From NCBI GenBank assembly GCA_039619475.1, contig CM077116.1, positions 457,931,576 through 457,995,575 of the forward strand: DNA of 64,000 nucleotides, given 5' to 3'. A program made the position numbers and the translations under genes. Positions 36,541 through 48,632 of the stretch are shown piece by piece (position 1 is the first letter of the stretch; every line of letters starts with the position of its first letter). Source of the DNA: Icerya purchasi (Eukaryota; Arthropoda; Insecta; Hemiptera; Monophlebidae). The notes under the pieces were generated by a model. The model was not told where the DNA came from. It ran no database searches and was given only the letters and a program-made list of their open reading frames with translations.

Positions 36541-36544
<4 letters not shown>
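36276..36544. other. AT-rich spacer
   Basis: Possible 3' flank of the motif-bearing repeat; nothing else recognised. Confidence 0.4.

Positions 36545-36587
<43 letters not shown>
36545..36587. repeat. (AT)n array
   Basis: About 42 bases of uninterrupted AT repeats. Confidence 0.95.
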
Positions 36588-36590
<3 letters not shown>

Positions 36591-39160
36591 GTTTTCCGTG
36601 TTGTTTATATGTAATCATTTAATTAATTAACTGTTCCTATTCAGCAGGAAATATGCAGACACACAGAAAACATCCAAACCGGAATCGGGGACTTCTCGGG
36701 ATTGGATATATTAGTTTTCTGTAATTTTTAATTGAGAATCGGTGTTTAAATTGACTATATAATTTTCTGCAAAATGAAATGTCTCATAAGCGCGACAGTC
36801 AAAAGTGTTACAGATTTCGTTACTGCATTACCCGCAGCGTAAAAATGTCATAGTCATTAATATAAATATCGTTAAAAACTAATCGGATTTTTAATTAACT
36901 TAAAAGTTAACTAGCCTAATTACGTGCATTGTTTTTTATTCAAAAACACAATATACCAACTCGTACGATTAAGCGTATTTTTTAAATGCATTAAAGAAAA
37001 GAAAAAAAGTAGTAATTGTTATTTATTCCGTAGCCTATAGGGGAATGTGTCACATTATATTTTTATTGCCGAATTCGCGTCTGTCTATTATAAAATGCAT
37101 GAATTACGAATAAAAGTCCAAATGGAAATTTATGGTCTACAATATAAAGCTATATCGGAATTCTCACAATTATTATAATTTCCACGTTCGAAACAAATTC
37201 GAAATAAGTTTAAATTAGCAGAGTAATAATGAATAAAAAATTTTCATGCGAATTCTTACCGTACGGGTAGACGTATCCCAAGACATTTGGCATGGAATGC
37301 GAGATTGATGTTCACAGAAATTTTAACGAAGTACCGAGAGAATGAGTTTGTAACTCCAAAAATATCGAGCGATTAATCGTTGGAAATTCAATTTATGCGG
37401 AAAAATAGAAAAAGGAATAATAAAAAAAAAAAAAAAAAAAAACAAAAAAAAAAGTACAATAACAAACCGAAATGTATCGAACGGAATAATAATTATAATG
37501 AAAATAAATTGTACACAAAAATTAAAAAAAAAAAAAAAAAGAATAAAAAAAGTAAATAAACAACAGAAAATAAAAAAAATAATAAAATACTAAAATCGCG
37601 AACGGTGAAAAAATTTAAACGTCATCGATTGCGTAAACACAGCGCAGGGAATAACCATCCAGCTAAGAGGGTTCTGGAGAACTATGAGATGAGATAATGG
37701 CTCTCGCCTTGTCTAGCGAGCGAGATGAGAAAAACACAGCAGCGCTGCCTGCAGTGTTCCAACTCGAAAACCGAAAACACTTTTCCAGCAGTTGTCTGTT
37801 CCATAATAAAGTGTTCTTCCTCGCCCCGGCTACCGAACAAAAACATTCTACACTCCAGCAGCAACACGAACTGGAATACTGTGCGCTCCGGAGTCGCGAC
37901 GAGCTCGACGGAATTGTTGGCGATCCTTGTCTGATCCGTGCGCATTATACTGCGTGTGTGTCTACGCATCCGTGCGTATATATCATGATTCTTTGCCGTT
38001 TTCACGGTAAATCCTAAATGTATCTAAAATATACCGGCGGATGATCCGAAACAATGATGATAAGGCCGTCTGTATGCACATACAGGCAGCGCGCATAAAG
38101 TAAATAAAAAATATACATATAGGGCGTGTCACTCTTGGCTGCAACAAATTATTTCCTCGGCCACAGTCTCGTTACGTATTTTATTGTTGTATACATGCTC
38201 CGCTCGTCTAATGTTTATCATGTCTGATGCTTATCGCGTATCATTACACCGCAGTAATTTCGTTTCTTTCGCTTGTAGACATTTCTTTCGATCGCCATCT
38301 CTCCAATCTTCAGAACTTCTTTGTAATTACGTGTTTAAGGCTCCACGCTTGCTTGATTTTTTTTTTTTGCTCTTCCCTCCAAACTCGACTGAAAAAGTCA
38401 CGCCCGAGCTATTGAAAAAATTCCCTTTCCTCGTTATTTCGAGAAAATTAAAGAAAAAGAAAAAAAAAACAATTCCCAGTCAGAGATGCAATAAAATTCT
38501 AACAAGGGAAATTAATTTATAGACAATGCGGATATTCATTTAACTACTGTTTTTTTCTTAGCCGTTTAGAAAATTTTTCGAACAGTGACCAAACGAAATA
38601 ATGGCCCAAATCGGATACTCCGAAGCGAACATCTGTTTCGAGCGAAGTTTCGAAATTCGATAATTGCCGGTTACGGAAGGTTTTTCTTTTTCTATGTGAA
38701 AAAATCATTGAACACTAGCTATACGAACAGGAGCATATATATGAAATGAAAAAATGAATTCCGAAATTAAGTCAGTTTCTTTTAACTGAACGTTTTTTGA
38801 AAGCTATATAAAAACCGAACGAACACGCAGCAGGTGAATTTAAAAATCCACAGAATGCCTACACTACCGAGATAAATCTAAACGAATAAAAAATGTACAT
38901 CAGCTGTTTTCGGTTTTGCAAGCGAGAAAGCACTTCAATCGTGGAACTTTTTAAAAAACAGTTCACTACGGAAGTTTAATCGCCTTTAACACGAACAAAC
39001 GTTTTATAAATTCTATCGAATCAGTGCGGAAAATTTGCTTAACACAATTTATGCTTTCCTCATTTTTAAATTTAATTTCCAAAAGTGCCACGAAATTGGG
39101 CATGAATTTAACACTCGCAGAAAAAAAAAGTACATGAATAAACTTGAATATATGTTTAAT
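36588..39160. other. Non-coding stretch, no gene recognised
   Basis: A-rich segment at about 37421-37560 with several long A runs. The part at about 37680-38010 is more GC-rich and open on both strands for about 106 codons, without any recognised domain or conserved motif. A further 112-codon plus frame (38184-38522) is equally unremarkable. Confidence 0.45.
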
Positions 39161-39245
39161 GTATATATATATATATATATTATTTTTTTTTTAAATTTAT
39201 ATTTATATTTATATTATTTAATATTTAATATAAACCTTAAATATT
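39161..39245. repeat. (TA)n and TTTATA-rich low-complexity tract
   Basis: (TA)n at about 39163-39180 is followed by T-rich and (TTTATA)n-like sequence. Confidence 0.85.
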
Positions 39246-39374
39246 TATTTTAGTCTATGTACATCATCTCGTTCTAACAATTATGATATATCGACTTTAA
39301 ATTGTTGATTTAAACTATATAAATCGTTTTATTCCCTACTTGACCTCACTGTGATTTAGAATTTGTTTCTGATC

Positions 39375-39430
39375 ACATATGTTGTGTTTTTAGCTGATGA
39401 CGGGTTATACCCGAAAACGTTTCCAAGTAA
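39375..39430 (+). ncRNA. Structured motif copy M3, best example
   Basis: ATGTTGTGTTTTTAG precedes CTGATGA (39394-39400). A perfect 5-bp stem follows, CGGGT/ACCCG with a TAT loop (39401-39413), and then AAAACGTTTCC. The CUGAUGA and GAAA boxes flanking a helix are the signature of the hammerhead ribozyme core, in which that helix would be stem II. I could not find the matching stem I and stem III strands with a cleavage site, and the pairing leaves the G of GAAA inside the helix, so activity is unproven. Confidence 0.5.
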
Positions 39431-39509
39431 GCAATCATTTTATTCTTAAATTTGTTATATTTGTATTTGTTACTATAATTAACAAACAGGATGTTAAAAG
39501 ATTCGTCAT

Positions 39510-39589
<80 letters not shown>

Positions 39590-39605
39590 GAAATATATAT
39601 GTATA
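39510..39605. repeat. (TA)n array with AAATATA interruptions
   Basis: Four blocks of TA repeats are separated by AA interruptions, about 95 bases in total. Confidence 0.95.
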
Positions 39606-39784
39606 AACTTTGCTCTTTGTATCCCTTGACCACCAATCTTTTTTCTTCTAAATTTGTTTTTTAGAAAAATCGTTTTTAATTGACTACATCATTGGTACTC
39701 ACCTTTTATTAAAAAAACGGACTTTTACGTAAGTGTTACAGAAAAACTATGAATTTGAGGTCTCCCCCGGTGAATCCATCAATT

Positions 39785-39786
<2 letters not shown>
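39606..39786. other. AT-rich spacer
   Basis: Nothing recognised. Confidence 0.5.

Positions 39787-39844
<58 letters not shown>
39787..39844. repeat. (AT)n(AG)n compound microsatellite
   Basis: About 20 AT units switch to about nine AG units. The AG part also offers GAGA-type sites, though a repeat origin is enough to explain it. Confidence 0.95.
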
Positions 39845-42088
39845 TATATATTTATAATTGGAAAGGGAATTGTTTTTCATTTTCATTAAATATTTTCCAA
39901 GTAAACGGGCATTCCCATACTGAGCGAGGAATGAAAATGTTGATATTTTTTTGAAAAAACATGATTGCTGCGTGAGCATGTCTATGAATGTTGTGTCGGT
40001 TATTTATTTTGTTTTTCGATGTTAAATAAACAAAAACATACTAATAAATTTACGTTTAAAAAGAAAAAAAAGAAAAAACGGGTTAAAACACAGATAGCTA
40101 AAGCATTTGTCGACTAGTTTCGCTAAAGTGAAATTAATCAGAACTAAATATTAATTTTTTATAGTATACTTTTTCCGTTAAAAGGTGTGTATATTTATTA
40201 GCATATTATTCAACGCAATAGCGCGTTTTAATTCCATCATTGTAATTTGCCGATAACTTCTGAACTGTTTGTTTAGTGTCAACGTAATTTAATTATAATG
40301 AAATAGCGAACGTTTGCAGTTTATAGACACACATCCCGTAATCTCATCGTATGTGTCACGTTTAAAGCCCTTTCAGTTTTAAGGCGTGCGCTGTTCGATA
40401 AAATATCTTTTTCCGTATCTGTGCAATTTTATTAAAGATTATTCTGTAGTTGAAAAACATTATACTAGGAATAAAATAACACGCGGAAATAAATCCAGCA
40501 GAATTCTCGTAAAATAGATTAAAATCGATCGAAGCGCTCAGATTATAAAAAAAAACCGAAAAAGTTCACAAACTGGAACGTTTGCAGTCAGAATTGTGAT
40601 ATCCGATCGAAATCTTAGACAAAGTCAAGAGCCGAATGAGTATTTAAGAATAAGACGAAATACACAACGAGCGATGATGGACAGCAGAGTCTAGAATCTG
40701 AGGTTAAGGCTAGTTTTAAGATAAGACTTAGGTATCGGCAAAGGTGGTCGGGTATGAAAATAACCTTTCTTTTTTATACAGCAGATTCGAGATTGAGCAT
40801 TCGGATCTCGGCCCGCCTTTATTTCTCAGGCGCTCCGTAGTATCGGCAACTTGTCGTCTGCCCTTCCTGCATACTGCCGCTATCGTACTAGGTCCATCTT
40901 CGTACAATGCATCTTCTCTTTGATTCATCCTTTATTAGTGTGATCTTGATTATGTTTTCTTCGACCGCTCTTGACTACTGGCAGTTTTTCACTCGTTTCT
41001 AATATTATAAGCTTTCATTCCGTGCTAGTTTCCTGTCTTCCTTTACTACATCAATATTCAATCGAGTTAAAATTTTTTAGCTCAAGTCTGTGTCAGGTAA
41101 AACTATAGAAGGGGGGGGGGATCATTGCGAATAGAGATAATTAAAAGAGGAGCGAAAAATGTCGGTTCATGTCGCAAAGCTCAAAGAATGACTAAGCTAA
41201 TAAATTTACCGTTCGATAAATGGCCGTAATTAATCGGATTGCGCAGAAGTAAATTTGGCGATTTGCACACGTTTTCGTTGACGGTTTTTTCGTTGACTGT
41301 TTGTAGGGGAATTACATTTTTCGCCGACCAGTCCGGCTAAATAAACTGATTCGAATGTTTACACGTAAAACTCGACTAGCAGGTGACGGCGGCGTGGAAA
41401 CTATTCGCGGACGATAATTAATCGCGGATTTAACGAGGAAGAATTTTTTCAATTTTTCGCAAACGAGGCCACTTAATCGCAGCGTTGCGAAGGGAAATTT
41501 TACAGACTTGCTACTTAACGGGCCGTAAAAGTTCTTCTGGAAATCGTCCCGCTGCTTAATTTGAAAAGTTTTTTAATTCGAACTTGCAAACGCGTTTTTC
41601 GCAAACGCCGTTATTAGCGTCACGGTCCATCTCATCTTCTGCTTTATCGATCGTTTCTTCACCGTCACGCAGGTCGGTTGGCATTACGCGTGTGACGATA
41701 CTGTTCATCTTCGATAGAGCAGATTGAAATGAATCGACAGGGCAACCGGAGGACAATAATTTCGGCGACCGTGCCCCGAACTATTTCAAATTTCGGTGCT
41801 TTTTCGTATTTTTCTTTCTTTAATCGCAATCGCGACAGTTCAGCAGCAGGCTAGTACTGAAAAATGTCCCCTTTTCACTTCCCCCCAGATCATACATATT
41901 TTAATGATTGCGTTAAGTTTGTCGTTTGCTCGTTGTTTTGTCCGAAAGTTTATCATTAAACGGAATAATGACAGAGTTTTCGATACAGCGATCAAATTAT
42001 TGTAATACCAACGGCGAGTTGCGGTGATGTTTCTTTTCATTAATAATTATAAATCTAGGTATTTAACCGATTTTTCTTTTTTGAATTA

Positions 42089-42091
<3 letters not shown>
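39845..42091. other. Non-coding stretch, no gene recognised
   Basis: G10 run at 41111-41120. The minus frames at 40728-40928 and 41556-41756 (66 codons each) are not low-complexity but resemble nothing I know. Confidence 0.5.

Positions 42092-42120
<29 letters not shown>
42092..42120. repeat. (AT)n array
   Basis: About 29 bases of AT repeats. Confidence 0.95.
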
Positions 42121-42123
<3 letters not shown>

Positions 42124-42451
42124 ATATACCTAATAACCTGATGGAGTGTAATATTAAGCACTGCTATTTACTGTTTTGACGGGGTTTAGATATACAATAG
42201 TTTCTTTCTATTTCCTTATACGTCGCAGTAAAAATTGACTACCCAACAATAAGTTTGGAATAAAAGCTAAGGGAACGCTAGAAGAGGATAAAAGGAATAT
42301 GGCGCGCAGAGGTGATGGATTGACGAAAGATTACAAACGGCGAGGAATATTGAAAAGCTAATGATAAAATATGGAACGTTTTTTTTTGTTTTTTTTTTGT
42401 TTTTTTTTCTTTGTTTTTTTGTATTACCAATATGACTAACTGCAAAACCGG
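42121..42451. other. Non-coding stretch with T-rich tract
   Basis: A run of T blocks separated by single G or C bases lies at about 42379-42420. Confidence 0.5.
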
Positions 42452-42473
42452 CGGGGGGGGGGGGGGGGGGGGG
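42452..42473 (+). repeat. G21 homopolymer
   Basis: Twenty-one consecutive G (42453-42473), a second very long G run similar to the one at 33754. Confidence 0.9.
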
Positions 42474-44271
42474 TTGGTCATCAACGACGGAAGTACTGCG
42501 AATATAATAAAATCGAGGAAAACTATATTAGCGAGGGAAATACAAAAACGCGCTCATTGAGACACCGTATCCGGTTAAAAATGAAAAAAAATTTCCAGTG
42601 GGAGATAGGCAGTGAAACGAAAATATTACAAGTTCGCGAGCGAAAGAAGAGAAGGGAAAAACGATTGTAGTTAAGTAACGAGAGAAAAATATTGTCAACG
42701 CTGGAATCGACCAATCAGGTGAGAATGGATATTAGCAGAAAATAAAGAGTAGCTGCGACTCGGTTGGAGTGTGTGCTGTGTGGTAACGGGAATGGTGAAG
42801 CGGAAACTATTTTTTGACATAAGCTAGCGGTAGCCACAGTTTCTCGACGAGTCCCCGATTTTTCTCGTTCACACGTCGTTAGAAAAATGAAAAATCAAAA
42901 AAAGAAAGAAAAAAAAAGGAAAAAGAGCACAAAAAACAGTACAGCTTTTTTCCGCACTCCAGATCTGCTCGAGCGAGCAGATTATTTGTTTAGACGATCG
43001 GACTAGCGACACGCTGCATATATTGACACTTTTAATTTAACAGGCAGGCTGAGTTTTCGGTAGCGAAAAAAGGCGGTAACTTTGCGTAATTGGCGCGGTT
43101 TTGACTACCGATATACTCGCTTATTGCCCTGATCGACTACTATTCTTAACTGGCCGCGGAGACTCGTGGACGACGGCGCAGCATTTTGTCAAGCCGGTAT
43201 ACCAGCATGCTGGTGGCCTCTGAAATTTGTGTTACAAGCTCGCTCTGTTTGACAAGCAGCCGACCCGCGCAGAATGACGGCCCGTAACACACACAGCACG
43301 CCTATGTTTGTTTATCATTAACGGTCACGGCTGCGCTTGGAAGTGCGTTCGCACCGTAAAGTCGGAAATTGGCCGCAGCGTCTGGCGCTGGCAACATTAA
43401 TTGCCAAGGCTCGACGCGACCGACTTCGATGGTAATTCGAAAGCCGTAGGTGGTATCTGTGGCGATGTTTGCGCGGCTGATTCGAAATTCGGCTCCGCGT
43501 GAGTTATCCGGTAATCGCGCAGCATGTAGGTACCGGAGGACAAGCTAAATGGCGACAATGTAACTGCATCCGATAATACATATAACAATCGCACTAGACA
43601 TAACTAGTTTCTCACACTCTACAGCGCTATCGAAAATTTCGCTCGATATTTCTTTTCAGACGTCCGTGCGTGCGTGCTTCGCTTCTTCTCTTTTTCTTTT
43701 CTTTTCTTTTTTTAAGTTCTTGATCATATTTTCATTCGGGTCGACGCCGATTTTTGATTTCCATCGGAGGAGATGTTGTTCGGCTGGCTCTGTGAGCATT
43801 ATCGAAAGAGGTCGTGCAATGGAAAAGTTACAGCGTACGAGACGACCACTAGTCGACGGGGTGTGTGCACGGTTGTAAGATATACAAAACCGGAAATTGG
43901 CGAAATTACGAGGCTAGCGAAAGAGAGGAAAAACATGACTTCAAAGGGAAGAGGGAGCGCCGCGCAGCATTGAATGGACGGGAAATCGGCGAGACTACAC
44001 TTCATTTGCGCAGTTCGGCGTGTAGATCCGATTGTTTCGCCGCCGATTGAATCAGGAAAAGAATTTTATTAGCGAGTTAACAACTCGGAGCAGAGTAATT
44101 GAGAAGTACGACGATTCTTCCGGTAGAGCATCGCTAGTAAATCTATAACGAAATGGCTATTCGCCTACATTACTTGAATTGTGCCGGGCAAAAATAATTA
44201 GAAAAATTCTTAATGCGCAACTATTGATATTAATTAAAAATAAAGGTTTTTTAACTATTGGAAATAGGTAT

Positions 44272-44302
<31 letters not shown>

Positions 44303-44769
44303 CCATGGAATTGCACAGTAACTTCGCGCCAGAAATAGCATATCGGAATTCGAGTACCTCCCCTCTTCTGTGAGTTTAATTAATCGCCGATTTCAGTTTG
44401 AAAAATTATAGCGACTGTAGTGAAAATTTTTAATATTTCACCAGCAAAAAATACACACAACGACCGGTTTTATCGTTTATTGATAAAAACAATTTCCGCC
44501 TGTCAATGATTAATATAATCCTATGCCGGTACTGCTGTCGCGATTACCTTTACATTCTAATTACACAGATATTGTGTTATATTCAAAACGTTAGTATATA
44601 CTCTTTCCACTGATTAGTAAATGATTGATTTCTTTGCCATGCAAATGCACCCCAAGTGTGTCCGTCTGTATACCAGCCGGCGTGACTATAACGGTATGTA
44701 CGCCGTTGCCTTCCGCATGATTCTATTAGCAATTATTCTAATTTAATTTTCGTAATAATTTTTTTTCCG
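42474..44769. other. Non-coding stretch, CpG-rich at about 43000-44050
   Basis: The middle part is CpG-rich, with frames of 60-70 codons on both strands but no recognised domain. It could be a regulatory region or an unseen exon; I found no clear splice or coding signature. Confidence 0.4.
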
Positions 44770-44850
44770 TCACCTAGGATCGAACTCAAGACTCTCCCGT
44801 AATGAAAGCCGAGCGTTTAACTGGGGGGCGCTATCATGACTACATTTTTG
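44770..44850 (-). ncRNA. tRNA-like sequence, probable SINE head or tRNA relic
   Basis: On the minus strand, CCCAGTTAAACGCTCGGC is followed, about 20 bases on, by TCTTGAGTTCGATCCTAGG. The second block fits a Pol III box B / T-arm (GTTCGATCC), with a T stem of five pairs and one mismatch. The D-arm region resembles box A only loosely and the anticodon arm does not fold, so it is not a functional tRNA. An A-rich stretch follows on the minus strand. Confidence 0.4.
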
Positions 44851-47336
44851 GAGGCATAATAATTCTCGGGGATTTTTGTTTGATTTATCGTCGTGGCCTA
44901 GCCACACACTTAATCTAAGAATCTACTTTTTTTTTTTCTTTTGCGTATCGAACAATTTATAAACCACATTACCTTCTCGAATTTTATGGTGTCTAGATGC
45001 GGTTTCAATTACCTAACTTTTTTTTTTTGTTTTTATTAGACGTAATAGGTAAGAGAGAAATAAATCGTTGCATAGAAAAGTCTCTCAAAGGATGAATTGA
45101 TAGGGTAAAAAATAAATAAAAAAAAAAAAAACTTTTTGTAGATATTTTTTTTTTTACTTTTTATATAATTTTTTTTACTCCCATTTCTTAAAGTCTTAAA
45201 TAGCATTTGTTAAATACCAAGTTATTTTATTAAAAAGAACCGCAGCTTTTGCGAAATGCTCATCGGCGAACATTTTTATTAGCTATTTGCTTTTCAAAAA
45301 TAAATATTTAATGTATTACACACGCACAGTACATGTATAATATTACGTACTGTTTGTAGGATGTTTTTAATTATACGCAGATGTGAATCGTTTTGTATAC
45401 GGGAAAGTCGCGATGTTGTTGCTAAAATTAATTTACGAATTTGATGATAGTAGCGGCGAGAAATTGTTGAAATGAACGGGAAAAAACAGATTGAACAGTT
45501 CTGAAGCGATTTTCTAGACAAAAAAAAAAAAGAGATATTTTTGTCGTAAACACCGTACTCACTTCACAGGCCGAACTATTGTTCTAGAAATACCCGATTA
45601 AAGTACTACATGTGCGACAATAAAAACGAGACAGAAAAGAAATTAGGATGATTCGGCTCTGTGCGGTTTGAAATATTTCTACAGAGAACACCTGCAAAGA
45701 AAAGGAAAATACGAACGAAGGCTAAAAAATAAACGCAAATCAGAACTCTAGAACGATTAAATATTAAAAACGTCAATCCTCTCTTCAATGTAAAAGGCTG
45801 CAAAAACAGCCATTTCAATGACCGAGAAAATTTATTTGGTCTCTGGCGAGCAAATTTTTCTATTCATCAGCTTTCACGGAAGCTCTCATGCCGCTCGCGC
45901 TCGCTAAAAAGAGAAACGTAACTGAAAATAGATAAATGAGAGTCATTCGTCTATTTTTCCAGCGTTAAAATTATTCCCAGCTCACGTTTCAAATAGCGCT
46001 AGTATCTATTTGCGATCAAAGCGAACACGAAACGTAATTTGCACGTAATTGAACCGGAAATAGCCGAATGGAGCTAATTGTATGAACTGTCGTAATTTTA
46101 GCGTCAGATTCGTACCGATAATTGAAGTGTGCGGGTTGCAACTTTTTCAGCAGTCGGCTCTATTTAGGCGGTTGGAATCCTTTCGATCGTACACGATCTG
46201 TATTACATCTTTGCGACTTTTATAATTAACTAATAAAATCTGGCAGATCTTGTAAAGTTTTCCAAGCAATAGGGGGGAAAAAAAAAAAAAATGCTGCGAG
46301 AACCTTTTAAAATTAAATTGTTACGGAAGAGAGGAACTTTTTGAATAAATGGAAACGTCGAGATTTTTAAACAATCGACAATGATTAAAAGAAGAATAAC
46401 AGTCGGAAACTTCTGGCTGATTTTAAAGATCTCCTGTACAGTTTAGGGTTTTTACTCTATATCGATTTATCGGCACGCGTAGTTTGTAAATTGAAAATAT
46501 TAAGATATTTGTGCACACTCTCTTCAGAGAGTTGCTTGCCTAACATAAAAATCTGTCACTTAATTTCAGTTCCCTCCGATTATTTCTTTTCCCCGCCACG
46601 ATTCACGCAACTAGCACTGTCACCGCGCTAATTTCCGAAAACAGAATTCGGGACTATTTTTAAACTGGTATAAGGGGCTGATGAATCGTTTACGTTACAT
46701 AAATGTCACAACATCAATTTGAACGCGAAAAAGTTTATTATCTGTCAGGATTTTTTCAGTTCTCATTCGATCGTAAAAATAAGGCAGCAGCTCATAATGT
46801 ATTTGGTAGTTTGTAAACATTTTCAATAATTGACTGGTCTGACCCCCGGATCTTGGCCCGTTTCACAAATGAAACAAAAGAAATTTTCCCAAACGCACAA
46901 CTTTATCCGAGAAAGTATAAATTTCTAGGCGATTTACTTACTTAGAAAGAAATACGTAATTAAAAATAAACTTACTCCCGTCTAGAGAGTAATTATTTAA
47001 ATTCCACTTTTCCGTGTAATGAATGCCGGTACATATATTTGTATATATTCGTATCTCCTTCATGGTTGCCAAATCAATTACTAGTATCGCGACCTCTATT
47101 TGTTAATGTATCTGATATCAATTGCTTGAGCTCTGGTTAGTTCAGTAAGGGATGTAAAAGTGTGTCTATTCAACGTGTCGGTGGTGTCTCTACCACTGCT
47201 TCATTTCCCTTCTACCTGACCAGTCAATATACATTTTTCAAGGCTGTCCTTACTTTCCTGCAACCGCAATATTTTAAAATTTTCTGTTGGTACCATGTAA
47301 ATAGACGTCGTTCAATGTTTAATTCTTCCAAATTTT
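44851..47336. other. Non-coding stretch, no gene recognised
   Basis: AT-rich with A and T homopolymers (near 45117-45130 and 46271-46290). Nothing gene-like was found. Confidence 0.5.
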
Positions 47337-47368
47337 ATATATATATGTGTGTGTGTGTGTGTGTGGGT
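47337..47368. repeat. (TA)n(TG)n microsatellite
   Basis: Five TA units followed by about ten TG units. Confidence 0.9.
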
Positions 47369-47770
47369 ACGTGAACCTAACTAGGTTCCACTTTGTCGAG
47401 ATAGAATTAAGCCCAATAACAAAATTTCTGATCGATTGAGACCTCATGGAGTCTTCTAAGTACAAAACTCGGCGAGATATTTGCCTTTTGAAGTTGAAAT
47501 TTGAAAAAAAAAAATACTTTTGAAAAAAACGAATTTAAAATTTTGCATAGCAAGTAGGCGACAGGCGAGGAGCATTCAGCTTTTTGGCCATAGAACACGA
47601 ACGCGAGGTCAAATCACATTGCGAGTTATTTTTGTAACGAGCAGTGTTCACTCTATCAGAAACGCCAAAATCAACATCCGAAAAATCGCTGTATCTCAGT
47701 AAATAATTTCGACAAAGTGGGACTTTGTTAGATTCACGCACCCATATTATATGTATTGATACCAGCTAAG
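47369..47770. other. Non-coding stretch
   Basis: Two overlapping antisense frames (47520-47702 plus, 47535-47741 minus) lack any known feature. Confidence 0.5.
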
Positions 47771-47775
47771 ATGGA

Positions 47776-47975
47776 GTTATCCTATTTTTCGTAATAGCTC
47801 GTGTTCTGACGCAGTTCTTATCTTTATCGGGTATCCGTTTAATTTAAGCGTTTCAGCGAGCGACTGAAATAACATTTTTCGTTTCATCTGAAAGACTCAC
47901 GTCTTTATCTTGGCGATCCGGCTGATCGGATGAGAATTATCTGCCTGCTGACTGATCGTCAGAGATAGATAAGGG
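47776..47975. promoter_or_regulatory. Cluster of GATA-type sites
   Basis: Six GATA cores lie within 200 bases: TTATCC near 47778, TTATCT and TTATC near 47818-47830, TTATCT at 47905, TTATCT near 47938, and AGATAGATAAG at 47962-47972. The last is next to a CTGAC..GTCAG palindrome. Clustering of WGATAR sites suits an enhancer bound by GATA factors, but AT-rich DNA makes chance clusters common. Confidence 0.25.
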
Positions 47976-48348
47976 TACAGGTAGCGTAGCCAGGTTAGTC
48001 GCCGTGAGCGTCGTTAATTACCGTTGAGAGTCCGACTTTTCCCGTCGTTTCTTTATAATCGTCTGCGCTACGGTCGTTGTTCGGATGTAGACCGGTGTAA
48101 TTAATGTCGATCGCCAATTTTCAGAATCTGGTCAGTCGTACTGCGGAGCAAAAAAAAAAAAAAAGACAGACAAGTTTGTTTTCGTTTTGTTCGTGATGTT
48201 TATGTTTTGTTTTTTCCTGCAAAATTCTCGGCCGCTACACTCGTCTTCGATCGTTATCCGAATCGCATGATAAACTGCGATTAATTTTCATCTGCTGTCA
48301 TTTCGTTCAATCTATATCGTTTTAAGTTTTCGAAATTTTATTAAAAGT

Positions 48349-48385
48349 CCTGTTGAAGACACTATTCGAGTGAGAGAAAAGTTTT
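48349..48385 (+). ncRNA. Weak structured motif copy M6
   Basis: CCTGTTGAAGA, then CACT-ATTCG-AGTG (a perfect 4-bp stem), then AGAGAAAAGTTTT. The layout matches the motif family but the conserved boxes are degraded. Confidence 0.25.
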
Positions 48386-48439
48386 AAAAAGTTTCCCGCT
48401 ATTTATTTACCCCCCCCCCTTTTTTTAATAAAAAGTAAA

Positions 48440-48566
48440 GAAAAAAATAATATTACGCCGATACGTGGCGCCCGAACTCAGAACGCAAGAGCTGGACTTG
48501 GCAAAACTAGCGAAAGAGAACTCTACTCCAGCGAAACCGAATCCATTACCCTAACTCTGAGGAGTG
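48440..48566 (-). mobile_element. SINE-like fragment with tRNA-like 3' part (or PBS-like site)
   Basis: On the minus strand GCGTTCTGAGTTCGGGCGCC resembles a tRNA T-arm plus acceptor, and it is followed by AT-rich sequence as in many SINEs. Read on the plus strand the same bases contain TGGCGCCCGAAC (48466-48477), identical to the start of a primer-binding site for lysine tRNA. No LTR pair or retroelement ORF flanks it, so the SINE reading is preferred. The GAGTTCG core is shared with the tRNA-like piece at 44770. Confidence 0.35.
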
Positions 48567-48589
48567 TCGCGGAAGAGAGAAGAATTGTT

Positions 48590-48592
48590 ACA

Positions 48593-48629
<37 letters not shown>

Positions 48630-48632
48630 TTG
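48590..48632. repeat. (TA)n array with one TG break
   Basis: About 38 bases of TA repeats interrupted by a single G. Confidence 0.9.

Noticed and set aside
39375..39430. A complete, active hammerhead ribozyme
   Set aside because: The CTGATGA box, helix and GAAA-like box are there, but I could not identify stem I, stem III and the cleavage triplet. It is reported as hammerhead-core-like only.
39826..39844. A Polycomb/GAGA-factor response element
   Set aside because: The AG run is continuous with an (AT)n microsatellite, and no other GAGA or PHO sites cluster there.
44770..44850. A functional tRNA gene
   Set aside because: The T-arm is good but the anticodon and acceptor stems do not form.
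48466..48477. An intact LTR retrotransposon or endogenous retrovirus starting at the PBS-like site
   Set aside because: No LTR pair, no gag or pol coding sequence and no polypurine tract are nearby; a SINE relic explains the bases at least as well.
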